Positions 9,300 through 17,492 of a stretch of DNA of 49,350 nt are shown piece by piece; position 1 is the first letter of the stretch, and each line of letters opens with the position of its first letter. A model generated the notes under the pieces. That model was given only the letters and a program-made list of their open reading frames with translations, searched no databases and was not told the origin of the DNA. Both the position numbers and the translations under genes were made by a program. The stretch is from positions 1 to 49,350 of the forward strand of contig CAYYIS010000035.1 in assembly GCA_964470965.1 (NCBI GenBank), given 5' to 3'. The DNA is from CAYYIS01 sp964470965. GTDB lineage: Bacteria; JAAXHH01; JABIQT01.

Positions 9300-9610
9300 T
9301 GTCTCACCATTTTATGCATCAGCAAATACCAACTCTTTTTCATCCGGATCTTGTATTTGAGGAACCGGTTGCCCGTCCTGTTGAGGGGATGCCTATCGGC
9401 AACGGACGTATGGGAACACTGGTGTGGACGACGCCTTCTTCGGTTGTATTCCAGATCAATCGCATGGATGTGTTCCCGGTGAACAGAAAGGCATCCGGCG
9501 ATCACTGTGGAGAAATGAAAATTATCGATGGCGTGATACAGTTTCCTACCCGACCCGGAGGTCGTTACCGGATTCTTTCGGGTCAGGATCAGAACGGCTG
9601 CAGTGGGTAA
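9299..9610 (+). pseudogene. Truncated GH95-like (alpha-fucosidase-type) gene remnant
   Basis: 103 codons. Residues 20-75 (RPVEGMPIGNGRMGTLVWTT, then QINRMDVFPVN) match the start of large GH95-like glycosidases, where this motif opens the N-terminal beta-sandwich domain of a protein of 700 aa or more. After SGDHCG the similarity stops, and the last 25 residues (IIDGVIQFPTRPGGRYRIL) look like the final beta strands of the same kind of protein. The simplest reading is a large internal deletion that kept the frame. The catalytic domain is absent, so hydrolase activity is not expected. The start is coupled to the PhyH stop. A short functional product cannot be excluded. Confidence 0.55.
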
Positions 9611-9635
9611 ACCCTAGGACCACTTAGGAGAAACT

Positions 9636-10058
9636 ATGACAACAGCATCCGATAGAACAGGTGTTGTGCCCGTGCCGCATCCTATGGATGTGATTGAAGA
9701 CATTGAACGCTTCCGGCGGGACCACCAGCAAGACGGCTACGAGAAGATGACTGGCTTTTGCTACAAACCGGATTTTGTACATGAGTTCCATATCCATGAT
9801 GACCAGTATGCACTGGTTCTTTACGGGGAATACACATTGAAGATCAAGGGACCAATAATTGACGGCAGAAATAGCCCTCGATTCTGGAGGCGGGGCGTCG
9901 AATCGGGGATGGGCGGTACAGAGCTGAAAGCAGGAGAAGAAGTGACTTTGAATGTAGGCGACAGAGCCTATGTGCATCGTGGACAGTGTCACGAGGAGAC
10001 CGGTGGAAGCCAGGGTGCTGCTGTGCTGATCTCCGCGCGCGGACCGAAGAATCAGTGA
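9636..10058 (+). CDS. Cupin-fold protein
   Basis: 140 aa. A single beta-barrel cupin is suggested by the metal-site-like HEFHIHDDQYALVLYGEYTLKI segment (about residues 49-70), a Gly-rich loop, then VGDRAYVHRGQCHE (about 108-121), which supplies the second-motif His. It most likely binds a divalent metal; ligand and reaction are unknown. ATG has AGGAGA six bases upstream. It follows the GH95-like remnant by 25 bases and probably shares its transcript. Confidence 0.7.
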   Translation: MTTASDRTGVVPVPHPMDVIEDIERFRRDHQQDGYEKMTGFCYKPDFVHEFHIHDDQYALVLYGEYTLKIKGPIIDGRNSPRFWRRGVESGMGGTELKAGEEVTLNVGDRAYVHRGQCHEETGGSQGAAVLISARGPKNQ

Positions 10059-10399
10059 TTCAGGCCAGCCGATCACATTCCTTTTAGATCTTGTGCCATC
10101 AACTACCGGGGGAAGTGCCGCTTTCTGTGGTTGGAAGAACAGCGCAATCCCCATCTAAAATCAAGCCGGGGGGGGCTTTCCCGATCCGGTTCTAGGGCCA
10201 GGCCATCTCGGGCTGACGCAGCTTCGACCACAGTCCGTGCGTCCGTGAGCCTTCAGTTCAAACGGTCTCTGATCATCATTGGCGGCAACCCTTGTGCCTG
10301 ATGCCCATGCAACGCTTAGGCATCTTTCTTTATTTAGCGCATTTCAGGGACTGCGCCTTTAAATTCCTACACGTGTTTATGCAATGATTTGGGGGAACT
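10059..10399 (+). other. 341-bp gap before sulfatase, no gene seen
   Basis: I see no coding frame with a credible start. A G-run (GGGGGGG) lies near 10171-10178. No promoter with both boxes and no hairpin followed by a T-run was found. The sulfatase Shine-Dalgarno (GGGGG) sits at its right end. Confidence 0.4.
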
Positions 10400-11899
10400 A
10401 TGGCTGACCGACCCAACATACTATTTATCGTTTCCGATCAGATGGTCGCGGCACTCACCGGTGTCTATGGCCATCCGGTGGTGCAGACACCCCATCTGGA
10501 ACGCCTCGCTACGGAGGGTGTCCGGTTCAACAGTGCCTACACCCCATTTCCTCTCTGCTCTCCCGGTCGCGCCTGCATAATGACCGGTCGGCACGCGTCT
10601 GAAATCGGCGCGTGGGATAACGGTGCGCTTTTGCGGGCCGATCAGCCCACGTTCGCACATTATCTGGCCAACGCCGGGTATGATACAGTGCTTTCCGGTA
10701 AGATGCACTTCGTCGGCCCGGAACAGCAGCACGGTTTTCGCAAGCGCTTGACGACCGATATCTATTCTTCAGATTTCAACTGGGTCAAACCGGAGTGGAT
10801 CGCCATCAAAGAGACTAACGGACAGGATTGTGAATCCGTCATGGCTCATCGTCCCTCCTACAATGCGAAGGGATACACCGGGGACGGTGTGACGATAGAT
10901 GAGTGGCACAACGCGCTAAGTTACGATGAGGAAACCCACTTCCGGGCGATTGAATACCTGCGGTCCCGGGCCAGAGGACGGTCGGACGACCCGTTTCTGC
11001 TGTGTGCCTCCTACCACCACCCTCACGAGCCGTTCTGGCCTCCTCGGGAATACTGGGATATGTACGATGGCGCCGAGATCGCGATTCCTGATTTCCCGGA
11101 CAACCTGGCAGAAACATATTCCATGATGGATCGAAATCTGAATGCCTACCACGGTGTCCATCGCTACGATCTCCGGGATCCGGTCAGTCTGTACCGCCTG
11201 CGCCGAGCGTACTACGGACTCGTCACCTACATGGATCGCAAAGTCGGTGAACTTCTCGATACGTTACGGGCGACCGGTCTGGCGGAGAATACCGTCGTGA
11301 TCTTTGCCAGCGACCACGGCGATATGCTGTGTGAAAAGGAGATGGTGCAGAAGCGGTGTTTCTACGAATGGTCCTGCCGTGTGCCGTTAATAATCCGGTT
11401 CCCGGGCGGTTGGAAAGCCGGCAACAGCGTGAATACGGCGGTTTCCCTCCTCGATATCTTGCCCACCTTCTGCGACCTTGGCGGTGTCGACGACCGCCTG
11501 CCCTACGATGGCGGCAGCTTGCTGCCGCTGCTCGAAACGGACGAGCCGGATCGCCTGATATTCTCTCAGGCACACGAAGCGGTGGGGATGCCCTGCATCA
11601 TGGCAAGGCAGGGGCGGTACAAGTACAACTATATCCACGGCTGTGAACCGCAGTTGTTCGACCTCGAGTCGGATCCCGGAGAATGGCATAACTTGGCCAA
11701 TGATGAGACTTATAGCGTTGTTGCTGATTCTCTGCGTCGAAACATCCTGGACCGGTTCTCCCCGGAAACTATGGTCATCGAAAACCTGGCCAGCTTGCGT
11801 CGCCGTGCTTTGATTCGCGACGTGATGACTGCCCAAGGCCGCACGTGGGCGCACTTTCCTGACTTCGACGCGCGTAAGGGGGCACTGGATCAGTATTAA
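10400..11899 (+). CDS. Sulfatase (type I, formylglycine motif CSPGR)
   Basis: 499 aa, alkaline-phosphatase-superfamily sulfatase of the choline-sulfatase/arylsulfatase branch. Metal-site Asp13 lies in IVSDQM, where the usual DDQ is SDQ. The formylglycine site is Cys53 in CSPGR, followed by TGRHA. A second metal-binding element is FASDHGDML. It would hydrolyse a sulfate ester after conversion of Cys53 by a formylglycine-generating enzyme, which is not in this window. No N-terminal signal peptide is apparent, so it is probably cytoplasmic. A GGGGG Shine-Dalgarno lies just upstream of the ATG. Substrate unknown. Confidence 0.93.
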   Translation: MADRPNILFIVSDQMVAALTGVYGHPVVQTPHLERLATEGVRFNSAYTPFPLCSPGRACIMTGRHASEIGAWDNGALLRADQPTFAHYLANAGYDTVLSGKMHFVGPEQQHGFRKRLTTDIYSSDFNWVKPEWIAIKETNGQDCESVMAHRPSYNAKGYTGDGVTIDEWHNALSYDEETHFRAIEYLRSRARGRSDDPFLLCASYHHPHEPFWPPREYWDMYDGAEIAIPDFPDNLAETYSMMDRNLNAYHGVHRYDLRDPVSLYRLRRAYYGLVTYMDRKVGELLDTLRATGLAENTVVIFASDHGDMLCEKEMVQKRCFYEWSCRVPLIIRFPGGWKAGNSVNTAVSLLDILPTFCDLGGVDDRLPYDGGSLLPLLETDEPDRLIFSQAHEAVGMPCIMARQGRYKYNYIHGCEPQLFDLESDPGEWHNLANDETYSVVADSLRRNILDRFSPETMVIENLASLRRRALIRDVMTAQGRTWAHFPDFDARKGALDQY

Positions 11900-11929
11900 C
11901 AGGGGAATCCGGCACGTTGCGAAATGTCT

Positions 11930-11961
11930 CGGTTTCCAGATGCCCGAGCATCTGGAAACCG
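11930..11961. terminator. Perfect 14-bp hairpin downstream of sulfatase
   Basis: Left arm 11930-11943 and right arm 11948-11961 are perfect reverse complements (CGGTTTCCAGATGC) around a four-base CCGA loop, 31 bases after the sulfatase stop. No T-run follows on either strand, so it is not a canonical intrinsic terminator. It may stabilise the mRNA end or be a palindromic repeat unit. Confidence 0.6.
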
Positions 11962-12135
11962 GATTCGTGGACGGCGCCACGGGCACGGCAAATTGTAAAA
12001 AAGGAGATTTAAGAACGGAGCCTGGCTGTTTTACGGATACCGCCTGTGAGTTTTGACACGCGGTGTTTATTTCGACCCCGTTTCTTTCGGAAAAAACGAG
12101 GCGCATGAAGAGGGGCTTTTGTCAGGAGGAGTCGA

Positions 12136-12672
12136 TCACGCGTTGGTGCAGTTGTTCCCGGTGTTGGATTGACTATCCCCGCTTTCGGCGATGCAGTATT
12201 CCCCCCATTCCTTCAGAAAGTCGGAACTGCTCCATTCCTTTTTAGGACCTACACCGGTGATAATCTCCACACCCAGTTCCTGGCATATACCCCATTCGCT
12301 GATGTTGGTGTGGTCGGTCCGGTCGCCACCCTTGGTAAAGACATGTGGGCGAATGTGCCGGATGGCCTCGACAACGGAGGAATCTCCTTCTATTTCGAAC
12401 GGAATCACATAGTCCACTCCCCGGATGCAGGAAACTATCCGGGAGCGGGTCATCAGATCCATAAACGGCCTGCCCTTCTTCTCTCTTAAGAAGGAATCCC
12501 CGTTTACGATCGCCACCAGGATATCTCCATACTTCTTCGATTCCACCAGACAGGCTGCATGGCCGGGATGGATTGGATCGTACCCGCCGGAGGTGGTGAC
12601 GATGCGCCCTGCCAGCGTTTCCCTGACGAGTTTGAACGCATCCAGATCTAAAATTTCTGCATAATGGGTCAT
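12136..12672 (-). CDS. Cytidylyltransferase-like nucleotidyltransferase (RfaE/HldE C-terminal type)
   Basis: About 178 aa. SGGYDPIHPGHAACL carries the HxGH nucleotide-binding motif, and the order of IVNGDSFLREKKGRPFM, RSRIV and FTKGGDRTD resembles the adenylyltransferase half of HldE, which activates heptose-1-phosphate or a related sugar or alcohol phosphate. The downstream SSSDFLKE element takes the place of the usual STS motif. It stands alone on the minus strand with no LPS-heptose genes beside it, so the substrate is uncertain. ATG 12672 is chosen because homology begins there; no clear Shine-Dalgarno precedes it, and the frame is open upstream to 12765. Confidence 0.78.
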   Translation of the reverse strand: MTHYAEILDLDAFKLVRETLAGRIVTTSGGYDPIHPGHAACLVESKKYGDILVAIVNGDSFLREKKGRPFMDLMTRSRIVSCIRGVDYVIPFEIEGDSSVVEAIRHIRPHVFTKGGDRTDHTNISEWGICQELGVEIITGVGPKKEWSSSDFLKEWGEYCIAESGDSQSNTGNNCTNA

Positions 12673-13136
12673 AAAGTGATTTGTAACAGGGTTAATTGTC
12701 AGCCGATGGGCGAAAAGGATGTAAATGGCCTGCAGACAGGGCTCCTGCCGAGTCTGTAACCACACTTGGCCTTTCTGGTAGAGCGGAGACAGTCACCCAA
12801 AACGGCAAGCACTCCACTCGATTCTCCCCGGCGCAGGTCACCATGGCTGCCGATAGTATCATATCCGGGCCCTGAAGTGGGCATCAGGAAACTCTGGGCA
12901 TGAACATGTCCTGTAAGTCAGGTTAAGTGCCCCGGCAACCGTTTCGCAAACATATGAAATGGATAGGAGGATGTCAAGAAGGAAGAGATTTGAATATGGG
13001 AGGAATTCAGTGTCTGTTCCAAACAGGTTATATTAAGGTCTTGCTGATGGTTGTAGTCCGGCCCGGTGGCATCCGTACGGTCATTCCTGTCACCGGGAAA
13101 TCATTTAGAGCTGCACTGTTAACGGCAGGTAGAGTG
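12673..13136. other. 464-bp gap with no recognised gene
   Basis: Between the 3' end of the PhyH operon and the 5' end of the nucleotidyltransferase gene. Short frames exist on both strands but none has protein-like composition plus a ribosome site. GGAGG-like purine runs near 12967 and 12998 lead nowhere convincing. No strong hairpin or promoter was found. Confidence 0.4.
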
Positions 13137-13925
13137 TTACACCATATCGTCGGAGGTTAACCGTGATGCTTTCGCTTCCAATAGGATCTTCTCATATTCC
13201 GGCTGATTAAAATACGCCCGCTCCAGGGCATCCGTCCCGGTCGTCACATCCGCTGTCACCCAGTGGGTGGCGTAGCCACGGCGCCAGCGGTCCGATGTGT
13301 TCCGATGGGAGGTGTGCAGTGTTTCGCAATGGTGGAACACCACGCCTCCTTTACGCACCGGTGCGAGAGATTCCCGTTCCAGATCGATACATTCCGGCTC
13401 GGGTGTCAGGTCATAAGATTGTCCCGGTACCGCCCGGTGAGGGACGATGCCCTCCTTCTGGGATCCGCTGATGTACCTCAGGCAACCATTTTCTTCATTC
13501 ACATCATCGAGTGCGATCCAAGCGGTAATGACATGGCCACCGGGGTGGCATTGAAAATAAAAATTATCCTGGTGGTACGGCTTGGCGGAGCCGAAGTGGG
13601 GCGGCTTCATGAAGACCTGGTCGCCTTTGAGCAGCGGCCGGTCACCGAGCAACACCGTCAATATCTTTTCCAGACGCACATCCAGCACGAACGACTGGAA
13701 CGCTGGATGCTTTAGAAACGGTTGATCGATTTTGCGCGGCGCGGTAAGGCCGTCTTCCGATACGTCAAGCTTGTACGATTGTCCCTGATCTTCACGCATT
13801 TCTTCATTTTCGCTCACCACCAGCGAAATTTCTGCGACCCGTTCCGCTTCTTTCGGCGTGAACACCCCTTCTACGACCACCCAGCCATGTTCGTTATAGT
13901 GGTCGATCGTAGCCTGCGCGATCAT
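13137..13925 (-). CDS. Phytanoyl-CoA dioxygenase (PhyH) family protein, operon-linked
   Basis: 262 aa Fe(II)/2OG oxygenase. His118 and Asp120 in PYHQDN, and a distal His204 in CETLHTSHRNTSDRWRRGYATHW with nearby arginines, form the expected metal and co-substrate site. HVITAWIALDDVNEENGCLRY is typical of the family. Start ATG 13925 has GGGAG six bases upstream and lies 15 bases after the HpcH/HpaI aldolase gene. It is the last gene of the Amt operon, so its product is likely linked to a small nitrogen-containing or carboxylic substrate. This branch differs clearly from the other two PhyH proteins in the window. Confidence 0.92.
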   Translation of the reverse strand: MIAQATIDHYNEHGWVVVEGVFTPKEAERVAEISLVVSENEEMREDQGQSYKLDVSEDGLTAPRKIDQPFLKHPAFQSFVLDVRLEKILTVLLGDRPLLKGDQVFMKPPHFGSAKPYHQDNFYFQCHPGGHVITAWIALDDVNEENGCLRYISGSQKEGIVPHRAVPGQSYDLTPEPECIDLERESLAPVRKGGVVFHHCETLHTSHRNTSDRWRRGYATHWVTADVTTGTDALERAYFNQPEYEKILLEAKASRLTSDDMV

Positions 13926-13940
13926 AGCTTACTCCCTGCT

Positions 13941-14705
13941 TCAGCGCTTGTCCCGTAGTGTATTTAGGTGGTCCTGCAACACCTGAACGCCGTATGCGAG
14001 CGGGCTGCCGACATTCATATACCGGTAGCCCCAACTTATTTTCTCCTGGATTTCGTCAAGAGCACCGAGTGTGGTGCCGGCCGCGATGCCGGTCCCTTCC
14101 AACCGCTTGGGCACATCTTGCATAATTTCCTGCACCTCGGTCGACCCCGTTTCGGTGATACGCCCTACCGAAGCGGAGAGGTCTAGCGGCCCGACGAACA
14201 GTACATCGATGCCGGGGATCTTCTTTATTTCGTCGATATGATTGTAGGCTTCCAGGCTCTCGAGCTGTAACACGAGTACCACCTCGTCGTTCGCCATTTT
14301 GATGGTTTCGTTAAAATCTTCCCCGGCGACCAAGGGCCACAAAGGGGACACCCCCCGCTTACCCTTCGGCGCATAATAGGTATAAGATACCGCCTGAGCG
14401 GCCTGCTCCGGCGTGTCGACCTGTGGCACCATCACCGCGACTGCGCCGGCATCGAACGCCTTTTTTATGTGCGCCGGATCGTTCCAAGCCACCCGGACCA
14501 TCGGTGCTACTCCCCGTTGCCGGGCGAGTATGGGCACGATATCCAGTGCTTCCGCGCCGTAAGGTGAATGTTCAATATCCATCCAAAGAAAGTCGATGTC
14601 CGCATTGCAAACCGTCGAAACGGCGTGGGGTGTGAATGCGGGGGCAACCGATCCGAGGACCAGTTCACCGTTTTTGATCTTCTGTTTTAGCGGGTTGGGG
14701 GTCAT
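13941..14705 (-). CDS. HpcH/HpaI-type class II aldolase
   Basis: 254 aa, the usual length for 2-keto-3-deoxy-type aldolases (HpaI/GarL family). DIEHSP (Asp43, Glu45, His46), VRVAWND (Arg71), LQLES with Glu149 and GPLDLSAS with Asp175 correspond closely in spacing to the catalytic Arg/His and metal Glu/Asp of HpaI. It should cleave or form a 4-hydroxy-2-oxoacid, releasing pyruvate or glyoxylate. The ATG overlaps the stop of the mini membrane protein (ATGA), so translation is coupled. Cytoplasmic. Catalytic residues appear intact. Confidence 0.93.
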   Translation of the reverse strand: MTPNPLKQKIKNGELVLGSVAPAFTPHAVSTVCNADIDFLWMDIEHSPYGAEALDIVPILARQRGVAPMVRVAWNDPAHIKKAFDAGAVAVMVPQVDTPEQAAQAVSYTYYAPKGKRGVSPLWPLVAGEDFNETIKMANDEVVLVLQLESLEAYNHIDEIKKIPGIDVLFVGPLDLSASVGRITETGSTEVQEIMQDVPKRLEGTGIAAGTTLGALDEIQEKISWGYRYMNVGSPLAYGVQVLQDHLNTLRDKR

Positions 14706-14941
14706 GAACGTTCCTGATCCTTTCTCTGTTTTCGAAGAATATTTACCAGCCGGTCCTCTTCACTCAGATATGTCGCCTCCTCAGTGTATTGTCGTGACTC
14801 GCGGCGAAATTGCCAGACGGTATACAGAACCCACAGAATAAGGCACACCACGAGCATGGGGATTTCGTAGCCTACGAGGGGATACATCGGTCCGACGTCC
14901 GCCGGATTGCCGTTCCATGACTCAATCAATCCCGATCTCAT
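14702..14941 (-). CDS. Small single-pass membrane protein in Amt operon
   Basis: 79 aa. A short polar start, one strong hydrophobic segment (about residues 28-46, IPMLVVCLILWVLYTVWQF) and a charged helical tail rich in Arg/Glu/Lys. I do not recognise the family. Both ends overlap neighbours by four bases (ATGA with the Amt stop and with the aldolase ATG), and the unbroken coupling argues strongly that it is real. By position it could be an accessory subunit or anchor for the transporter or aldolase; that is inference. Confidence 0.75.
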   Translation of the reverse strand: MRSGLIESWNGNPADVGPMYPLVGYEIPMLVVCLILWVLYTVWQFRRESRQYTEEATYLSEEDRLVNILRKQRKDQERS

Positions 14942-16350
14942 GACCTGTCCTCCTGATCCAGATTCTCCGTGACACGTAGCTCTTCAGAAACAATCTCTCC
15001 CAGTGCTTCATCGTCGGCCACTACAAGGGCATGGTCCATGCCGGCCAGTTCGACCGTCCGGGGGATGCGGAGCAGATCGAATTTCTTCAGCAGGAGGCCC
15101 AGCAGAAAGCAGGGCAGAAAGCCGAGAAAGAAACACATGATGAGCGCGCCGGCAGTTTGTCCCCATGGTGTTATGGACGCATATTCCGGATTCGGAGAGC
15201 TTGGATATCCCCACAGGAGGAAGCCGGCCAGGACCACACCGATGAACCCGGAATAGCCATGCACCGCCACGGCGCCCACGGCATCGTCGATGTTAAAGCG
15301 GCGTTCGACCCAGTGATGGAGCTTGTAAATGAAAATCGCCCCCAGTGCGCCTACCAGATTCGCCTGAAGCGGATGGTAAAGGTCGTTGCCGGCCGAGGCG
15401 GTGATCAGTCCGCCCAGACCGCAGGAGAACGTCCAGTATGGATCGCCTTTCGAGATGAAGTACCCGGCGATAAGTCCGCCTGCCAATGACATGAGAAAAT
15501 TGAACGTCATGGCGCTCAGGGTGGTGGGAGTCAGGTAGATCGTCGTGGCCGAGAAAAATGTGCGGTCAGCGGCCGGATCGATATCCCAGATGGGCACGTT
15601 GCAGGCCGCGTAGAAACCCCAGAAACCGGTATAGATCAGCAACAGACCGATAATGACGAGCCAGGTGTTGTGGGGTTGAAAATTCCGCGGTGTTCCGTCC
15701 TTCCTGAACCGCCCGATTCGGGGGCCGAGATGATACAGTATCGCCAGCGCCGAACCGCCGCTGATGCCGTGCACCACGCCGGAGGCATAGGCGTCGTGGT
15801 ACCCGAGGATCCGTACCATCCATCCGTCCGCAGACCATCCCCAGGCCGCATCCAGAATCCATGTCACCGAACCCACGAGAACCGCGAATATCCAGAACGC
15901 GCTGGAGCGGATGCGTTCAATGACAGCCCCTGAGATGACCGAACCGGTCGTCCAAGAAAACAGTAGGAACGCTGCCCAGAATACACCGTTGAGCCTGGCC
16001 CAGGTCTCTGCATCCCCGGCACTCAGCGCCCCGTTTTGCGGTGTGCCGCCCAGGTGCGTACCCATCAGCTCGCTCCAGGGCTGTGCCCAGGGGGCGGCGA
16101 TCAGGCCGCCGGTGATACCCGGTCCATTTTGGAAGGCGAAATAGATCCACCATCCGAAGAAGTAGAACGTCACCGTAATGAGCGGCATCAGCATCGCATT
16201 TTTCATGAGCGTATGCATCATATTCTTTCTGCGGGACACGCCTACTTCGTACAGACAGAATCCGACGTGAATCAGAAACATCAGTACGACGCACATCCAG
16301 TAGTAAAATTCAGTAAACAGGACGTTGAGAGCGTGCAGTTCATCCCTCAT
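14938..16350 (-). CDS. Amt-family ammonium transporter, divergent
   Basis: 470 aa with about eleven membrane segments. The twin pore histidines are conserved (His194 in DAYASGVVHGISGG and His364 in DDAVGAVAVHGYSG), as is Asp186, eight residues before the first. The region usually written WFGFNAGS reads FWGFYAAC here (about 243-250), so the Asn and the periplasmic-site Ser are replaced. The C-terminal tail is long and acidic. It probably conducts ammonium or a close analogue, though the altered segment makes specificity uncertain. GGAG lies seven bases before the ATG. It heads a four-gene coupled operon with an upstream promoter. Confidence 0.85.
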   Translation of the reverse strand: MRDELHALNVLFTEFYYWMCVVLMFLIHVGFCLYEVGVSRRKNMMHTLMKNAMLMPLITVTFYFFGWWIYFAFQNGPGITGGLIAAPWAQPWSELMGTHLGGTPQNGALSAGDAETWARLNGVFWAAFLLFSWTTGSVISGAVIERIRSSAFWIFAVLVGSVTWILDAAWGWSADGWMVRILGYHDAYASGVVHGISGGSALAILYHLGPRIGRFRKDGTPRNFQPHNTWLVIIGLLLIYTGFWGFYAACNVPIWDIDPAADRTFFSATTIYLTPTTLSAMTFNFLMSLAGGLIAGYFISKGDPYWTFSCGLGGLITASAGNDLYHPLQANLVGALGAIFIYKLHHWVERRFNIDDAVGAVAVHGYSGFIGVVLAGFLLWGYPSSPNPEYASITPWGQTAGALIMCFFLGFLPCFLLGLLLKKFDLLRIPRTVELAGMDHALVVADDEALGEIVSEELRVTENLDQEDRS

Positions 16351-16411
16351 GGATCGTCTCCGAAGAAATCATTGTAGAAAATCGAAGTTTTCCTTTGAGA
16401 TTTGTAAGGTA

Positions 16412-16440
16412 AATAGATGCGGAACAGATATGAATGTCAA
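16412..16440 (-). promoter_or_regulatory. Sigma70-type promoter of the Amt operon
   Basis: On the minus strand TTGACA (16440-16435), a 17-bp spacer and TCTATT (16417-16412). The -35 box is perfect and the -10 box matches 4 of 6. The predicted start near 16405 leaves a leader of about 55 bases before the Amt ATG. Confidence 0.6.
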
Positions 16441-16625
16441 CGATCTTTTGGCCATTTCTTTAACGCCACCTATAAGATTCCAGTTCTCGTCTTTTGGGGG
16501 GCACCGGTTAGCTCCGTTTAGCAGTCCGCAACCGAGAGTCGTTCCACACTAACAAGATCCTGTGGAAGGAATACCAAACTACCGGTTCTACATGGGTGGC
16601 CGGTCCCGGCCGCTATGGCAAATGC

Positions 16626-16645
16626 AAAAAAACGATGCTCGTTTT
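16626..16645 (-). terminator. Terminator-like hairpin after the IMPase-like gene
   Basis: On the minus strand AAAACGA, loop GCA, then TCGTTTT continuing into a run of seven T. It lies 33 bases after the IMPase-like stop. The stem is AT-rich and weak, but position and T-run fit an intrinsic terminator. Confidence 0.45.
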
Positions 16646-16677
16646 ATTTTGTAGGCGTTGTTTCTGTGCCGGGGCTG

Positions 16678-17475
16678 TCACGCCTGGCTGGCATGGTTGA
16701 ACAAATGACAAATCCTGTCAGGCGCCAGGCCGCCGCTGGTTGCCACGACGGGTAGAAAGGAATTTTTGTAGTCGGTCATATTTTGGGATAGCGGAAACAA
16801 AGATGAGGAGTCAAAATTCATAACCGATCCACCGGCCTCCGTAACGATCAGACCGGCGGCAGCGATGTCCCATAGCTTGGTGGAATCGGCAAACGCACCA
16901 TCGAGCAATCCTCCGGCGACGTAACATAGATGTAGTGCCGCCGACCCCAAATTCCGGTATTCATCACAGTATTCCAGAATGCGCAAGACATGGTCCGGAG
17001 GGGCGCCGATGAACCGGGACGAAAACCCGAACAATGTTTCAGATGACAATGGGCGTCGCCTTGTCTCCAAACGAATACCGTTGCACCGAGCCCCTTTCCC
17101 GAGCGCTGCTTCATAGCAGATATCGCGATTCGGTTCATAGACTATTCCTATTACCGGCATGCCCTGATACAAAACAGCGATGGAGACACAGAATTCGGGT
17201 ATATGATGTGTGAAATTGGTTGTGCCATCGATCGGGTCCACGACCCAGGTATACCCGGTGGAATCCGGAACCAGGCCGTATTCCTCGCCCAGAAATCCAT
17301 CATCGGGAAACGCCGTCAGGACAGCCTTGCGTATCATTCGTTCCGTCTGCCGGTCGGCTTCTGTGACCAGCTCTCGGGCCCCCTCGTCCTTCACGACGCC
17401 GGAGCGGGAGTGATGCGTAACAATGAAACGTCCTGCCTTGCGGACAATATCCTGTGCGAGTGTGAACCGGTCCAT
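16678..17475 (-). CDS. Inositol monophosphatase family protein
   Basis: 265 aa. Metal and catalytic motifs are complete: GEEYG with Glu64/Glu65, WVVDPIDGTTNF with Asp80, Asp83 and Thr85, and WDIAAAG near 204. Members dephosphorylate inositol phosphate, fructose-1,6-bisphosphate, histidinol phosphate or PAP; sequence alone does not tell which here. ATG 17475 is preferred over the in-frame TTG 17484, because GAGG sits only two bases from the TTG but about 11 from the ATG. It lies 17 bases after the NIPSNAP gene, likely the same operon. Cytoplasmic. Confidence 0.9.
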   Translation of the reverse strand: MDRFTLAQDIVRKAGRFIVTHHSRSGVVKDEGARELVTEADRQTERMIRKAVLTAFPDDGFLGEEYGLVPDSTGYTWVVDPIDGTTNFTHHIPEFCVSIAVLYQGMPVIGIVYEPNRDICYEAALGKGARCNGIRLETRRRPLSSETLFGFSSRFIGAPPDHVLRILEYCDEYRNLGSAALHLCYVAGGLLDGAFADSTKLWDIAAAGLIVTEAGGSVMNFDSSSLFPLSQNMTDYKNSFLPVVATSGGLAPDRICHLFNHASQA

Positions 17476-17492
17476 AGGGTTCAATGCCTCGT

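Larger units (their letters stand above)
16351..16677. other. 327-bp regulatory gap upstream of the Amt operon
   Basis: Holds no gene. It contains the Amt operon promoter at 16412-16440, a small GC palindrome (GGCCGGTCCCGGCC) at 16598-16611 and a terminator-like hairpin at 16626-16645, each described where supported. Confidence 0.6.

Noticed and set aside
12927..13160. 77-aa plus-strand frame in the gap before the PhyH operon end
   Set aside because: No homology that I recognise, no convincing ribosome site, and it runs into the 3' end of the PhyH gene on the other strand.
16598..16611. GGCCGGTCCCGGCC palindrome as a terminator or operator
   Set aside because: Only a short GC stem with a two-base loop and no T-run; too little to assign a role.
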